Origin: Puccinia triticina
Lineage: Eukaryota; Basidiomycota; Pucciniomycetes; Pucciniales; Pucciniaceae
Assembly (NCBI RefSeq): GCF_026914185.1
Contig: NC_070575.1
Coordinates: 3,121,001-3,185,000, forward strand
Reading direction: 5' to 3'
Length of the DNA: 64,000 bases
The notes beneath the pieces were generated by a model. It was given only the letters and a program-made list of their open reading frames with translations. It searched no databases and had not been told where the DNA came from. Positions 37,042 through 52,000 of the stretch are shown here, one piece after another. Each line of letters opens with the position of its first letter. Position 1 is the first letter of the stretch. The position numbers and the translations under genes were made by a program.

Positions 37042-40000
37042 TAATATACAAAAACGGAGAAATGAAAGATTGGATGGAAAAGAACAAGAAAAGCATCAAG
37101 AGTCTAAGTATTCAATTACCTCAGCAAAGACACGATCTCACATTTGGCTACCAATGATGCTATGATCCTGTTGGGCTCCGTCATTGTTTGAATCAATGTT
37201 GTCCACTTCACCGTGGTAAAAGTCAGGGGAATTGTCTTGAAGGAGGAAGTTATGGAGGATCACACATGCTGATATCCAATGTGTGATCTTTTCTATTGTC
37301 CTGGCTGAGCTGAGGTCTTTCCGAAGTCCTCGCAAGCTTTGGAATTGTCCTTTGAGGATTCCAATGCAATGTTTGTTACAAACTCAAACAGAGCTGAGAT
37401 GGCGGTGTAATTGCTTTTGGGGTCAAGACAGGGCCCCAGGGGGCGGGCATGTGAATGCTGGTACTAGGTTTGATTTGGCTCAAAAACCTGAATCGGCCAC
37501 CAGATACTGCCCTGGGGTGAAAAGCTTGCTCTCCTGGAGCTTGAGCTCAGTGTTCTCCCAGAGTTGGGTTATGTGGCAAAATCCTGAGCAGGTGAACGAG
37601 TCATCAGGAAGATTGTAAGACAAAAAATCAAAAACAAAAGAATGAAGAGACTTACCAGGCCATCCTGTCATGTGGTACGTGATTCATTTTCCTTCATCAC
37701 AAACTATCAAGGCCCCCAGCCCGTAATAGCCCGTACAAGAAAAATAGTCTTGAGGATCAATGGTTGGTGTGGCGATACAGGACAGAGGGGCTTACTCGGG
37801 GTACTGCGGCGAGGCGTGTGAGGACGAGGAACTGGTTAGGTTTAGCTTGTTGTATCTAGTTTAGCTACAGTTGTACCGTTTCTTTCCTCTTTTCTTTTAC
37901 TCACTCGCTCTTCCTTGTATCAACTCCTCTCGCACCTCCTTAGGTGCATAGTCATTTCTCTTTCTTTGTTCTCTTGTTGGCCTCCCACAATCGGCCTCCT
38001 ATTAGCTCACTGCGCGGTCACTGGTGTTTTTCAGGTATTGATTCTCTTCCCTTTTCACTTTCTCTGTCCTTTCTTGTTTTGTGCTCCCTATGCAATAAAA
38101 CTCACTCTTCCTTGTATCAACTCCTCTCGCACCTCCTTAGGTGCATAGTCATTTCTCTCTCTCTTTGTTCTCTTGTCGGCCTCCCACAATTGGCCTCCTT
38201 AGCTCACTGCGCGGTCACTGGTGTTTCTCAGTTGGCTTGTTGTATAGAGGAAAAAGTGTGCCGTCAATGAAGCCAACACTGTTTTGGAATCCCGTGAATC
38301 TGGAGATTTGCGAGGCCAGTGCTTGAAGTGCTTGGGCATCTGGCCATTAGACATAAGTTCTAAAAAAATAAAGGAAAAACCAACCAGAATCAATCTACCA
38401 GACAATTGGAACCCGTAGGAAAAGAAGCAATAACCTTTCAAGAGATAGGATTTCCTCTATTGTCCTTGAGCAGTATAAGATAACTGCCCCCTTGGATATT
38501 TGGAAAAACCAAGCTAACATGCCAACCAAGGCTCCATTGCCATGCAGTCCCATCTGCTTCAATGTGACCATCAGTTGCTTGCGGACAGGGCGTTGAGGGA
38601 AGTTTGAGTTGTTTTGGAATATTGGGTGGCATTCAATTTTGGAGAGAAGACAAAAGAAATAGGGCTGAGAAATCCTGAATTCCTGTTTGAACAGTGTTTT
38701 TTCAAGGCTGAAGAGGTATTTGGTCTTGTCTGGAGCATGGCCCAATTGTATGCAAGGAGCAAGGTAGCGGTGTTTCTTGATCATGATGAGCGCAACAACA
38801 ACATCCTCCAAGTCGATGTTCTTGCTTGAGTCGGATTTGTCGTTCAAGGTGGATTTAATCATGCCTCCCCGGACTTGGCTTTGGATGAGGTGGGTTAATC
38901 AATTGATTGTTGAAGCTCGATCTGTGTGACGTGGCATGGTTGGAGAAGGTTGGAGGGTTGTGTGGGGTGGTGGAAAGCGCAAAATGTTGTTGGTGTATGG
39001 GTATGAGGCTATGAGCTGGAGAGTTCTGCCAGACTGCCCAGAGCAGGATGCTCAAGGTAAGTTTGAAGTTTGGCAGGGGACATGCCAGTATGCAAATTGA
39101 CTTGCATGCACACGAGATTTTACTTTGAACCCCACTAACATTGGAACTGATATGCAAACAAGATGGAATTCTACTTTGGGACAACTTACCAGTATCCTGG
39201 GCTGCTCTGAATCCATGTGAGTTCATTCTTCTCTCTTACTTATTACATCCATCCACTGCGCTGATTTCTTTTATGGAAAAGCCTTGAGTGGCAGAAAGAC
39301 AAACGACTTGGCCCTGCTTGCCATCATCACATAAAAAAGGGTGATCTTAACTTAGCATCTGATCTTGTGGAATTTCTCAAACTGTTCTATGAAATCACGC
39401 TTCAAGTCTTGACTCGTGGTGCAGCTTGGATATCAAATATTGTCATATTTATCGACCAGATTAGCAGCCATCTTTCCACCCCAATCTCAGAAAAGAAAGA
39501 AGATTACCCCCCCCCCCCCCCCCGCCTTGAGGAACGCATGCAGTGCTGCACTGCAGCTCACAAATAAGTATTACACTCTAACTGATTGCTCCGCCTTGTA
39601 CTGGGTTGCTATGGGTAGGCTTTTACTGTTTTTTTATTAGAACTGATGTTTCATACTGATGGATAAGTTATTCTGTAGTTCTCCATCCATTGTTTAAAGA
39701 TTCTTACTTTAAACTTGCAAATTGGCAACCTGAATGGATTGACAAAGCAATTGGGCTCATCTGCAAGATTTGGCAGACCCACTACAAACCTTCACCTCAG
39801 CCAACCTCATCCCAGCCTTAACCCAATCTTTCTGTGAAGGTTAGTCAATTATGATACCACCTTTAGAATTCAAGCTAACATCTTATGCACAGAAACCCCA
39901 AATAGGTATCCTTGCCAGGTTGATGAGTGTATCAGAAGAGTGAGGAGGAACAACTACTATCAATCCGCTAAATGCATGGCTTTCAGGAGGTTTGAGTTTA

Positions 40001-43000
40001 AGGAGCAATGGACAGCCAGTCAATCCCTTGAATTGGTGGATACAACAAGGGCACTCTGGAAATACGCATGTTGGTCTGCTCCAGATGGCCCTTGATGTTC
40101 TAAGCTTTCCTGGTTGGTATTTTTATCTTGTATTCTTTTTTGATTACCATGCTCAAGACTTTCATCTATAGCAAAGACTGTGGACGTTGAGTGATCATTC
40201 AGTTTTGGAAGAGACTACCTTTCTGCAAGAAGGCACAGACTTAGTGCAACATTGGTCACCAAAGGGATGGTGGTGGTATTCTATTCAAGGAATGGGAAAA
40301 TAAAGAAGGGAGTACTAAATAAGTGGAAGACAGAAACAAGAAATGAATCAAAGAGAAAGGGGAAGGAAAGAACCACAAGTGAAGCAATAATTTTTCCACA
40401 TTTTCATTTATTATATGTTAGTTTACCAATCATAGAAATGAATATTTGGATGGTACTTTGCTTCCAAAACAGGTTCACATACACAGGTACCCAGGTACCT
40501 GGATACTGTCCTGCTACCTGGCCAACAGGTGCGGGTGCGGGTGATGGTGCCCAAAATATGAGCTTTTCTCAACAGGTACCCGCACCCGCCACAGGTAACC
40601 AGGTGCAAAGTGACATCCCTATGATTGACTGGCTCATAGCAAGAACCTCCCCCTCATTTTTTTAGAGGGGGGGAGACTTTGAATCCCCCGCGCACCGCAA
40701 GATTTCACAAAAGATATCACAAGCCTCCTTCTCACTCAAATACATATTCCGGTCCTCCCACACTTCCTAGCCTGCAGAGATCCCTGACTAACATCTCTCC
40801 TGGCTAGGTGAGCCTTCATCTCATTTTCCCTTTTTGCATTTGTCCTTGTCCCTACTATGCTACTGTTCATGTACTTACAGAGAGATCCCTGACTCACATC
40901 TCTCCCGGCTAGACTTCTTCCCCTCATATCTGCAATTACAGCCCCATGAACCAGAAATTGGCCTCAAGGTTCCCTCCCTGTCCCACACTCAACAAAAAGT
41001 GAAGGACTCCAAACTGGAGTCCTTACAATTTCAGCTAGAAAACCTGTCTTTTGATAAACACACGTGATTTTGAAGCGGCTACACCGCTGCAGGGAAAAAG
41101 CCTCTAACAAACACACTCCTCCCCTCCCCACCCTTACAAGCCCCCTGGTGACTTTTTTTCTCTACATTATAGGTTTGTAATAAATTCTACAGAGGCTTAT
41201 GATTTTGACATTCTTGGAATGTAAATCATCATTATAATCCTGCTTCACAAAGTTGATGCAAGAAATGAACATTTTGCAGTTGCCACTTTGACTGTAAGTT
41301 TCATGTCTCATGCATCTCAGTATTTAGAAAACTGGGAATGCTCCTTCATCATGATTCCTACTATCTGGTGGCTGTTTTGTAATGGTTGAATGTCAATAAT
41401 TTTTGATTTTTTACAAACATACACAGGAAGTGAAACCTCCCAAGGCACATGGTTTCATAAAAATGTGAGAAAGGCCTTCATAATAGCCAAATTCAGTTGT
41501 GCCTATAGGAAAACCAAAAATACTTCATATTTAACTGGAACTAGAGTCCAAGGCGGCTGCGCCGCTGCAACCTCCCAGAGCCTTTTTTCATAGTTTTCTT
41601 TGTTATTTTAGCAGCATAAATTATCTTATGTTGTTGTTTGAAACAACTTGATTTCTACTCCTGATCTGTCAAAAAAAAATTTCATGGAAATTGAATTGAT
41701 CTGAATGTGTGTGTTATCACTTGGGAATCTCAAAGTTAAAAACATAGGCCCTGTTTGGCTGCCACGGTATGCGTCATAAATGGTCAAATTTATGACGCGC
41801 AACCCCCGGGGGTTTCAAAGTTTTGGTGGCAACGGGGGGCAAACTTTGGGTTGCGGCGTCATAAATTACACGATTTATGATGTATAATGCGGCAGCCAAA
41901 CGGGGCCATAAAAACTTCTCACATTGTGGCATACTGATGTAATCAAATTCTCTGCAGGAAAATAAACAGATAGTTTTCAGTCCCTGAAAAGAAGGTCTTA
42001 ATTTTTTGGAAATATGCTGGTATGTCAAAACTTTGAGAAACCTAACTGTAGAATTAAGCATGGATTTATCATATTCAACAGATTGCTTCAAACACCATTT
42101 TATTAATCATATTAATTCAGTCAGATACAAGGATTTTTGTTGGTACTCAGTCTTGTGCTTCAGTGCAGCATTCAATGTTTGGTCATTACAAACAGTCAAT
42201 TCGGTCAGGTCTACATTGAGCTTTTGATAACGGGTGGCTTGTGGCAAGCTACAGGCAGAAAATGTGTTACTTCTGCTCAGAGGTAAAAAAAGAAGGAATC
42301 TACCTCGCGGGCCCCATGACCCACCAAAGGGACACACAACAAGCAAAGAAAAATAGAAAAGCCCACATAAACATATACACATGAAGACCGGGACACAGAG
42401 ATCACACAAAACATGACGTAGGAAGGCTTTTGGATTGCCTGAACCAGTCCGCAAGTCTCCTTGACGCTGGGTGTCCCGCCCTTCGCCTCCTCGTCTCATC
42501 TACATCTTGTCCAATTAAAGACAGTCCCACAATTCCTTTCCTTGTCCATCCAGGGGAAAAGCCTTGGGGACCAGGCGCTAAACGTGACAATGAATATTGC
42601 AAACTGGTCTATGTCTTGTGAGAGAGCTTTTTTCTTCTTCTTAATCTTTTGGTCAGAATTCAATCAATCTAATCCTCTTTTTTGTTTCTATAGTCAAGGA
42701 AAACAGATAGTATGTTAAGATACAGAGGAATTTTCTGCACAGGTGGATCACCATTCAGTACCTTGGGTCCATATTTGCTGTTCCCGTTGGCGCTGAGTCC
42801 CAGGCCAATATGCAAGTTGAAGTTTGAGGGGAAGGAAGAAAAAGATGAGAAAAGGCCAAGAAGGGCTGTCCAAGCGGACGCCAGCCAGCTCGCCTTCCAA
42901 ATACCTAAGCGGAAGGCATTGGGTAGTGCGTGAATCTCTGCATATACTGCAGCAAGTAATGCTTGAGTTTGAGGCCCTTGAATTTGAGTCCAATTGAGCC

Positions 43001-46000
43001 TGTCAGCAACAGATTGTCGGAGTATCAAGTCGGCGAGGGTGTGGGAAGCATTAGGCTAGTTGCTGCAGTAGTGTCTGAATGCCTTGCCGCCCCGGATGTA
43101 GTCAAACATGATGCCGCCAACAACCTGGACCAGGGCGCCGGCTGTCTGGAGCTGGCGGCCCTCCAGCGCGCTCAAAAAAGTCGTCCCGAACAGCATGATC
43201 TCCTTGACGTTCTCAAAGATGTTTATTGCCGCCCGCACACCAATCAGCAGCTCGAGCTACCTGTAAAACACCTGCAAGAGGGTCTGGCAGATCTTGACAA
43301 ATCCCGACTCGGGATGGATCAGCTCGTGTATTGCTTGCTGGCGGTTGTTCTCCTTCTTGGAATAGAGCAAAAAGGTCGGTGGATCTATCAAGCTAGGAAA
43401 AGTCTGCTAATTAGGTCCACAGAAGGTAGAGCTAGGGTCATTAGTCTTCAGGAGGGGTGGATGATTGGGCCAAGGAGTGAAGAGGACACTTACACTTCCC
43501 GGATTTCCATTGAGTTGAGGTGAAGGGATGATGGAAGGAATCACAAGGTTGCTAGCGGTCGACGGCCGGCCTGCTGGTTAAGTGCTTGTCAAGGGTGTGG
43601 ATGGGGCCTTTGACGGACAGGCAACACATATCAGAGGAGTCTGACAACAGAGGACACCTACCGTGCTACTGGGGGAGGTTGAGCGGGTGGTCGCAGATCT
43701 ATGAGTCAATGGATTTCAACATGCTCAAGAGCCCAAGCGGAAGGCGTTGCTGGTCAAGGGGAAAACTGGGCCGGTGGTGTGGATTCAAGTGAAAATCTTG
43801 GCCCTGGGACTGATTTGGGCTTGAGTTGCTCGCAGCTCGGGCGGCTTCTGGATATTATTTGGGATACATTTCGACTCCTGCCAAGCAACTGTCAGCAGAT
43901 TAGTAGCATCTTCATGATAATTAAGGAAGAGCCAAGAAGGTTGCTGTTTTCAAGCGCAACTCAAAAGATATTCTTACACAAGGTTATTGTTGACAACGCC
44001 TAGTTGGTCAAAAAATTGCCGTGCAGGTCACGGGTACTGGAGGGGTGTGGCAGTGGCGTAGTTGTCATGGCTTGATGGATGTGGCAGTCAAGCTTGCTGG
44101 TGGTGAGCTGTAGTACCGTATTGTCTATAAAAGTAGGCTTCAGCTTGCTTGTTTGTGTCCCTCAGGGCGTCCTCTGCCGCTGTACTTCCAGCGTGCGGTT
44201 CGTCCTCAACCCCCTCCGCTGTTGCACTTGCGCAGTTTGAGGGGCTAAAGAGTGCCCCCCCCCCCGGGTTCTGCAGCCTTTGCTGCGGGATGGGGGCCTT
44301 CAACGCCCTTCCTTTTTGACACGTGCGCTTGGCACGGGCTAGAGGTTGGCCCAGACGCAACAGCCATTGCTGTTCACAACACCTTTGGTGTTGTTTGGGG
44401 GCATTTCATTTTTTTTTTTTTTTTTTTTTTTCAGTTCTGTTGTATGTACAATATTAAACCTTGTATTTTTTTGTGTTTTAAAATAAGGGGAAACCCTTGA
44501 TTTTTTTTTTTCTATTTTGACAAAATGTAAGGGGAAACCCTTGTTTTTTTTTTTTTGAATTTTTTACAAAGCTGTGTCTTTAATAAACTTGGATATGCTT
44601 TAGGCCAAGCCTTAGCAGAAACAAAAGCCATTCAGGCTCAAATTTTTGGACAGTCTACAAGCCACATGTTGATAGCTACTTTTTGCTGGTGCACATTGAA
44701 GATTGAAGTCAACCAAATGAGGAATGAATTTTTGATTTAACTTGAATTATGAAGGCAATCAAATTTTATGTCTACCATTCCAGGAAATGTTAAATACACA
44801 TTCACCAAAATTTACTGTGTTTAGTCACAATTCAAATTTATGTGAAATGTGAACTGTACTTAGAATTCAGTATATTTATTGTTGTGTTGTAGTGTTAACT
44901 GTGCTAAAGAGAGATTTTATTAATACTTCATGAGTTCCTCAGAGGAAGGTCAATTCAATTTCACCTACAATACACACAACCATATTTATGGTTGTCTAAG
45001 AAGAATACCAGCCATGTAATTTCACAAATTGGGGAACCTCTTGCTTGAGATCAAGTTTCATTGTCCTTGAATCCCAATTCTAGGAATACATATGAGCATT
45101 TGATTAATCATAAAGAAACTGAGAACCCAACCAGTCAATGGATGTATCATGTCAAAACTTGAAAGCAAAGTTTCATGTTGACCAGACAATAAAGGGAATA
45201 ATATTTTGCTGCTGTCCTTTGTCTTGTTGATCAGAGGTAATCACAAATGTACTTGGAGGCTTACAAAAAAAATTTTATTCATTCTAATTGTTACACCATG
45301 TCTATCAAATGTACCACTGTAACTTAGATCCCTGAGGATGTCCTTGTTTTGATAACAGCAAATAATGGTGGGGCCTATCCAAGGTTGAACAGGATGAATG
45401 ACAATGGCTTGATTTCTGAATGAAAATAAGATAGGCGGGAGGTGGCACACTGGAAACTGCAGAAAACAACTTCGGACAGATGTTGTCCAAGCAGTAATTG
45501 GACAGATGTTGTCCGACAAGTTTGGCAATCTGTGGGGTCCGGATTATAGAACTTGTCAGACAAACCCTGTCAGACAACTGCTTGGACAAGACTGTCCAAG
45601 CAGTTAGTTTGCGCCGTGGGAGGACAAGGAGGCGGGTGGTTGGCGACATCAAAGAGGGTGACGTAAATGTTGAAGAGGGTGGGCAAGATGGGCGGATCAT
45701 TTTCCAGATAATTCTGAGTACCCCACGTGCTTGCAGGCCATTAAGAGCTAGAAAGAGCAGAAGTTGAGAGAGAAGGGAGTGCCCGGAGGAGTGGGCTTGC
45801 GGCCAACAGCAGCACTCGCTGAACTGGGGAGCAGAGAGCTATTTGATGGCACTATTGGTGGCATCAGGCGCAGCGAAGATGAGAGAGACGCTCAAACTCA
45901 TGCTGCGCCACCAGGCGACCAAGAATCAGACCAACATGGGTGAAGGCCACAGAAATTATCAGGACCTCAGGCGCCAGCTCGCCGCGCCTACTGAGATCCT

Positions 46001-49000
46001 TTTGGACACTGTGGCGAGCTTCTCAAGCTTGATCTCTGACCCTGTGGGCACTTCTAGCACAGAATAGCTTGACAAGATTTTTACAAAGAGGTTGGGGAGG
46101 ACTTGTGAGTTGGAATCTTCTTGCCCGCTTTGATTGAGCATTTGGCTATAGATTGGCTAGAATAAAAGGGGTTAAATAAAGCCAGGGGCAAGTAGTGCAA
46201 GAAAGAGAGGGGGGAGACGGACCTGGACTTTGATTTTGTTGAAAAGTTTCCAGCTCTGGGGTTTCAGGACCATTTCAGGGTCAAGGATGGTGTCAGCCTT
46301 AGAGTCATCACAGCTGACCTAAAAGCTGCCTGTTCTACATTTGTTACATATAAATTACTTTATATCTTTTTCATCTTAAGAGATAACATTGTTTTGAATT
46401 CATATTCTGTTTCCTCATGCAATTTTAACCATAGTTACAACTTATCAATTCCTTGTAACTATACTCCTTCCCTGAGTTATTGAGTTGTGGCGCGCTTGCG
46501 CAGTTGTGATGTGTCAGCGCTACCAGGCACGCCAAACCACATGTACATATGTAAATTACATAAGCAAACTGTGAAAATTTTCGTAGTCAGGATCTCCCTT
46601 GCCTGAGGCGGATCCACAGACTTCAGCACACCAGAACCACCACCCAGATAACCCCAGGATCACCACCAAAGAGATTACTATACTCCCAGTATACCTACCG
46701 TCACAGGCGCCTAGGATATTGACAGTAAGTAACCTCTTTCACTGAACCTTGTTTATCTCAGAGGTACAACTCTGTGTCTTGCTTGATCTGCTCTTTTCTA
46801 TTGGTTTTTATCCTCTTCTTGATCACAGGGCTGTCCCTCCAAATCTACTGGCCTTTGCCTCAATCTTGATCACAGGGCTGTCCCTTCTTATCAATTGGCC
46901 TTTGCCTCAAATCTAGGTTACAGGGCTGTCCCTCAGGTTTCCCTTTAAGAACCTAGACTATCCAGAAGGAAGCTAAAAAATTGTGGCTGGATTAAACTTA
47001 TCTAATCCAGATACCCTCCTGAGAGGAAGCTGTAGCTTTTCTAGCACAGATTAGCAGCACTCTTCTGAAGAGTAGCATTGCCAGTGGACGTGCATTCCCA
47101 TTAGAATAACCTAGTACTTCTCTTTATCCTGATCCTGCTCTGTTTTCTCTCTCTTTTTCTCTCTTTCTCTTATAGCTGTATTTTCTTTATCCCAAGAAAT
47201 CCAACTGTTGTCCCCCCATTTCTTGTGTCCTGCAGTCACTATAGATACTCAGGCTCACAGATGAGGGGCAGGAATACTGTAAACATGTTGGATCCAAAAC
47301 AGTAGCAGCACCAGTGCCAAATACAGGAGTTGGAGAGGGCCGGATTCCTTCCAAAAAGGCGGGAAATGGAGGTAGCTGTAATGTTGTAAATGGACCAAAT
47401 GTGTTAGCAAGAGCAGCTACAAAACAGTGAGGTTGGAAAAAATGTGTGGTAAGTGTATGTACATGCATGCGGTGTCGCCCGGAAATGGAACTGTCTCTCA
47501 CCCGCTCTCATCCCTTTTGTCGGGTTTTCCTTCTTTGTGTGGACATAAAGGAGGGCCAGGAGACTCACCAAGAGCGTGCCTTTGCGGAAGAGGATGATGT
47601 AGATGTTGAGCGGCTTGAGATACATTGGCGAGTAGGGGTCCTTGTCAAACAAGCAGAAACAGACAAGATAGTAGTTGCGGAACAGCTCAATCTTTTTGCG
47701 GGTCTCCTCCATGAGGATGTCTTTGGTGGTCAGCGGATGGATTCCAAAGACCTGTGTGGATGTCAGCATCTACAAAAAAAAAAAAAGAGAGAGGGGGGGA
47801 GGGGGAAGACCTTGCTGAGCAGCTTCATCTCCTGGTCCGTTGGCAACAGCACTTTGAGCCACCACGTCGACGCCTTGGTGTCGTCGTCCAAGCAAAGAAG
47901 CATGCCCCAGCAAGGCTTGGCATTCTTGGTGACAAGAACTGTATAAGGAAGTTCATTGAGGTATCAGTTGCAACTTGACTTTGCATAGCCCGTGGCGTTG
48001 ACGCCTCACGAGCGTAACTGCCGGCGCAGGAATTGTGATTGAGGTTACCGTTGAAATGTGTGGTGGCGGAGTCTTGAGAGGGTCTGTTGTGGACTTGTAC
48101 ATAGATTTTTGGTGTGGCGAATGGGTTGAGCTGGGGTTTAGTAAGATGTGGCGCCACCAACGCGGGAACTGTGGCCCTAGAAACATGGGCGGCTGTGGCG
48201 CTGGGAGCTGAGTAAACAACGGCTTGTGTGGTGAGTTGGGGCCAGTGGGAAGTCGGTGTATTTAAAGGAGGGTGGTGGGGTCAAGTGATCCACAGGTGAT
48301 TTTGTTTTGTCTGCCCCCACCCTGGGAGCCCCCTAACTGCTTGGTTAGGCCCTCCCTGGACAGCTTACCAACCAGCCCACTTTTGCTTGTTGCTCCGGCA
48401 CAGCTGGAGGGTCATCCATAGGGCGTTTGGGCCTTTGGGGATATTCAACGTACCAAGTGAGAATAATGGGGCATTTGTTTCCCCATTTTGTGAGAAAAAA
48501 AAACCCCAAAACTTAGATCTGCAGGTCTATAATTCTGTGGATTTAAGAAAGTAGGATATAAGCTTGTGAGTTGTTTTTGTGTTTTTTTTTTTTTTTTTTT
48601 TTCCAATGTCTCCATGTGCATGCATGGGAACTGTTTTTCATTTTGCCAATTTCAACTTTATTTACGCGCGTACATTGGGGTGACAGATCACCAGAGGGGC
48701 CTTTCACAGCGCCATGACAAGTAAAAACTGGTCAGAAAGCCATTAAAGCCCCAGCTAGTCATATTTATTTTGTGTGAAACCTCTTGCACATAGAGAAATT
48801 GATCAACACAAATTTGCCATAAATGATTAATATTTGGGCATTGATTAAATATCATTTCATTATATTTTCTAATTGAGTTATCCTTAATGAATGAAACAGT
48901 TCTATACAACATTGCATGAGGCCCTGTGATACTTGCACATAAGTTATAACAGACTTTCCATTGACTTCTGAATACTTCATCAATCATTTCTTAGTACACA

Positions 49001-52000
49001 TTTTACTGTATTAATACACATCTGACTGAAGAACATAAAATTACAGTCAGGCACTTTTTCAGAGATTGTGTTCTGGTGATACAATATTATGGTATCATAT
49101 CAATTTTTTATTTCTTTTTTGGGCCATTTGGACAAAATCCAATGACCCATCCAAGCAATGTATTTAATTTTGGATTGAATTGGGGACCCAATCCACAATA
49201 TATCTCAATAAATCTGGATTGTATTAGTTTTCAGATCCAAAACAGATGCAAAACCAATCTGATATCTATAAAGGGACTTGGAAAAATAACTCCCATAAAT
49301 TGGGAAAATAACTCCCATAAATTGGGAAAACAACTCCCATTTCCCAATTTACATTGCTGGGACCAGGTTTGGGAGTCGTTTTCCCAATTATATTTATTTT
49401 GGGAGTTGTCTGCACAATTTTTTTATTACTTTTTAACAAAAGAAAAGGGAGTCGGCTGCCTAATTGGCCCTCCATAGAACACAATTTTTGGAGTTGTCCA
49501 CGTGCACCGTTAGTTACCCCTGTATGAGATTGTTACACGGCATGTAACCCCGTATAAAATTGTTACACAGCATGTAAATCCCATATAACATTGTTACGCG
49601 GCATGTAAACCCCGTGTAACATTGTTACACAATATGTAACCCCCGTATAACATTATTACATGGCATGTAAAACCCCTTGTGGAGACAACTCTGTGGGATA
49701 GAGACAGCTGTGGACGGGATGAGTGCGTGAAAAGGCTGCCCTCTGGGTGAAATGCTAAAGAGTAGAAGACACCAATAGAGTAATGAAACTCAAGAAAAGG
49801 TGTGGTGCAGAAGATCAAGATGATATCAGAGTAAATTGATAAAATGGAGAATTAAGTAATGCTCTAACACAGAATGGTTACTGGATGTTGAGCAGGTAAG
49901 ATGATATATTTGTCAAGGCAGAATGGCTACTGTAATTGACTATAAGGTAACTATGAGACTATGTAACTATTGACCAACTACTATCAAATGAGCTGATGGG
50001 GGACAAAAGTGTGGACAAAGGAGCAGTTTATATAGACAATCTGGGGGGCGGTTGACTTGTGGTTGTGGGAAATATGAAACAGTGAAAAACTTCAATAAAG
50101 GAGAAGTGTAAGAGAAATGAACAAAAGGGATGAGGCACATGAAGGTGAGACAGGTACTAATCCCAAAGAAGGTGCATTATTGTGAAACCCACAGATAATA
50201 AAAGGGCTTTTGAGTTTTTGACCAATGCGGATTGATGTTTGATGCATTTTGGTGATGATGGAGTTTTTGATGTTGAGGCGCCTGGATCCTGTGTCTTTGG
50301 TAATACCCTGGCTCTTGAAGGTTGAATTTGTCCCATGTTTCACTGTGTCCGGTGTTCCATGTGTTTGTTCCTAAGTGGTTGGTTGCCTTGAGAGTTTATT
50401 CCTAGAGCCTGTGGAGTGTAAAGATGCTTTGATGAGGCTCACCACACTGTATAGTATTGTTGTTTGGCATTTAACCCCTGTATAGCATTTTTACGCCCCA
50501 TGTAAAATTTACAACAAGTAACCCATGTATCAAGCTTGTGCAACATGTAACATGTTCCCACATCACACAATCCCCATCAAACATGTTTCTGCAACATGCA
50601 ACCCCCATGTAAGATGTTCCTGCAACATGTAACCCACATGCAAGAAGTTTACAAACAGTTTAACACGTGTATAACATGTAACACTAGAGGCCAAGGCGGC
50701 TTTGCCGCTGCAGGGGGGGGGGAGCTGCAATTCCAGGTGTCTAACATGGGAAATGATCTCTCTAAGATAATTTCTTACCCATCTTAAAATGCACATAACT
50801 GATCAGTAGGAACTAACAGTGAAACAGCTGCACTGCGTTGATATCAGAGACATTTTAAGTGCAGCAAAGCTGTCTAATGCTGATACTCCAGCCCAATCAG
50901 CATCAGTGCAGCGCTCTGACTGTTGCACTTACACTGAATTAGTGTTCCAACTCTGTCTGACTCTCCCTGGGGATCAGCATGAAATTTGAATGCTGTGCCA
51001 GAAGGCGCACTGATGCGGGTCAACCTTTATGCACACAAAAGAAATACCACATGCATACCATTTTTGGTGTGTATTATTGTTCACTCCAAAAAGTGGGGTG
51101 CATTAGGGTTCACTCCAAAACTCAGTGCACACCCATCCTCTCCAAAACCAACCTGGCTTTGGAGTACATGGGTGTGCATTCCAAAAGACATAGTGTGCAA
51201 ACTCATTCACTATCTGATTGGGTAGTGCATTTCTCTGTCTTTAAACAATCAAATAGTCAACAAACACCCACACTGGGCTGAAAAATAATGGTAGTTTTGG
51301 GGTGGGCACTCTTGTTGGAGTGCAAACACATGGAATCCAAATTTAGGTTGTTCATGGAGTGCATGAGTGTGTACTCCAATTTTTTGGAGTACATAGGTGC
51401 ACACTCCATTTTCTTTGGAGTGCATGGGTGTGCACTCCAATTTTTGTGCATGAGTGTGCACTCCAATTTTTGGGTGCATGAGTGTGCACTCCAATGTTGT
51501 GGAGTACATGGGTGTGCACTCTAAATATTGGAGTGCACACTAATGCCCACCACTTTTTTGGATTGCACACTAATTCACACCAAAAATGGTGTGCCTATGG
51601 TCTTTCTTTGGTATGCACAAAGGCTGACCCAGACAAGATATACAATTTCAAACATTTGATGGCCTTTTCCATGGCAGCACATTTCATTGTATTTCAGTCT
51701 AATTTTCCTCAACATTTCCAAACAGAATTGAATTAATGAGAAAGAAACAGGAGCCCAACCAACAAAATTTGATGTCAACCAGAAATCATAAATAATAAGA
51801 TTTCCCTATTGTCACCAATCAACTGATTATATGGCAATAATCAATATACATATAACCCTGAAAATGGATTTTGCTGACTTTCATTATTACCGGGTAATCA
51901 AATCTACTCCTGCAACTCACACTTGATACCAGCTGGGAATGTCATTGCCTTGTCAGGGTGTGACAGCCACAAATTCCACCCAAATTAGCACATGACATCA

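Larger units (their letters stand above)
26815..39130. mobile_element. Probable PIF/Harbinger element split by Helitron H1
   Basis: A SANT/Myb-like ORF on plus (27.2-28.26 kb) and a HARBI1-like transposase on minus (37.14-38.86 kb) face each other, the two-gene layout of PIF/Harbinger elements. Helitron H1 lies exactly between them. Near the proposed ends, GCATGCAGGTCACTTTGCAT (26839-) is inverted with about 20 of 22 matches at 39088-39109, next to GTTTCAAAGT/GGTTCAAAGT. Exact termini and a 3 bp duplication could not be fixed, so the boundaries are approximate. Confidence 0.45.
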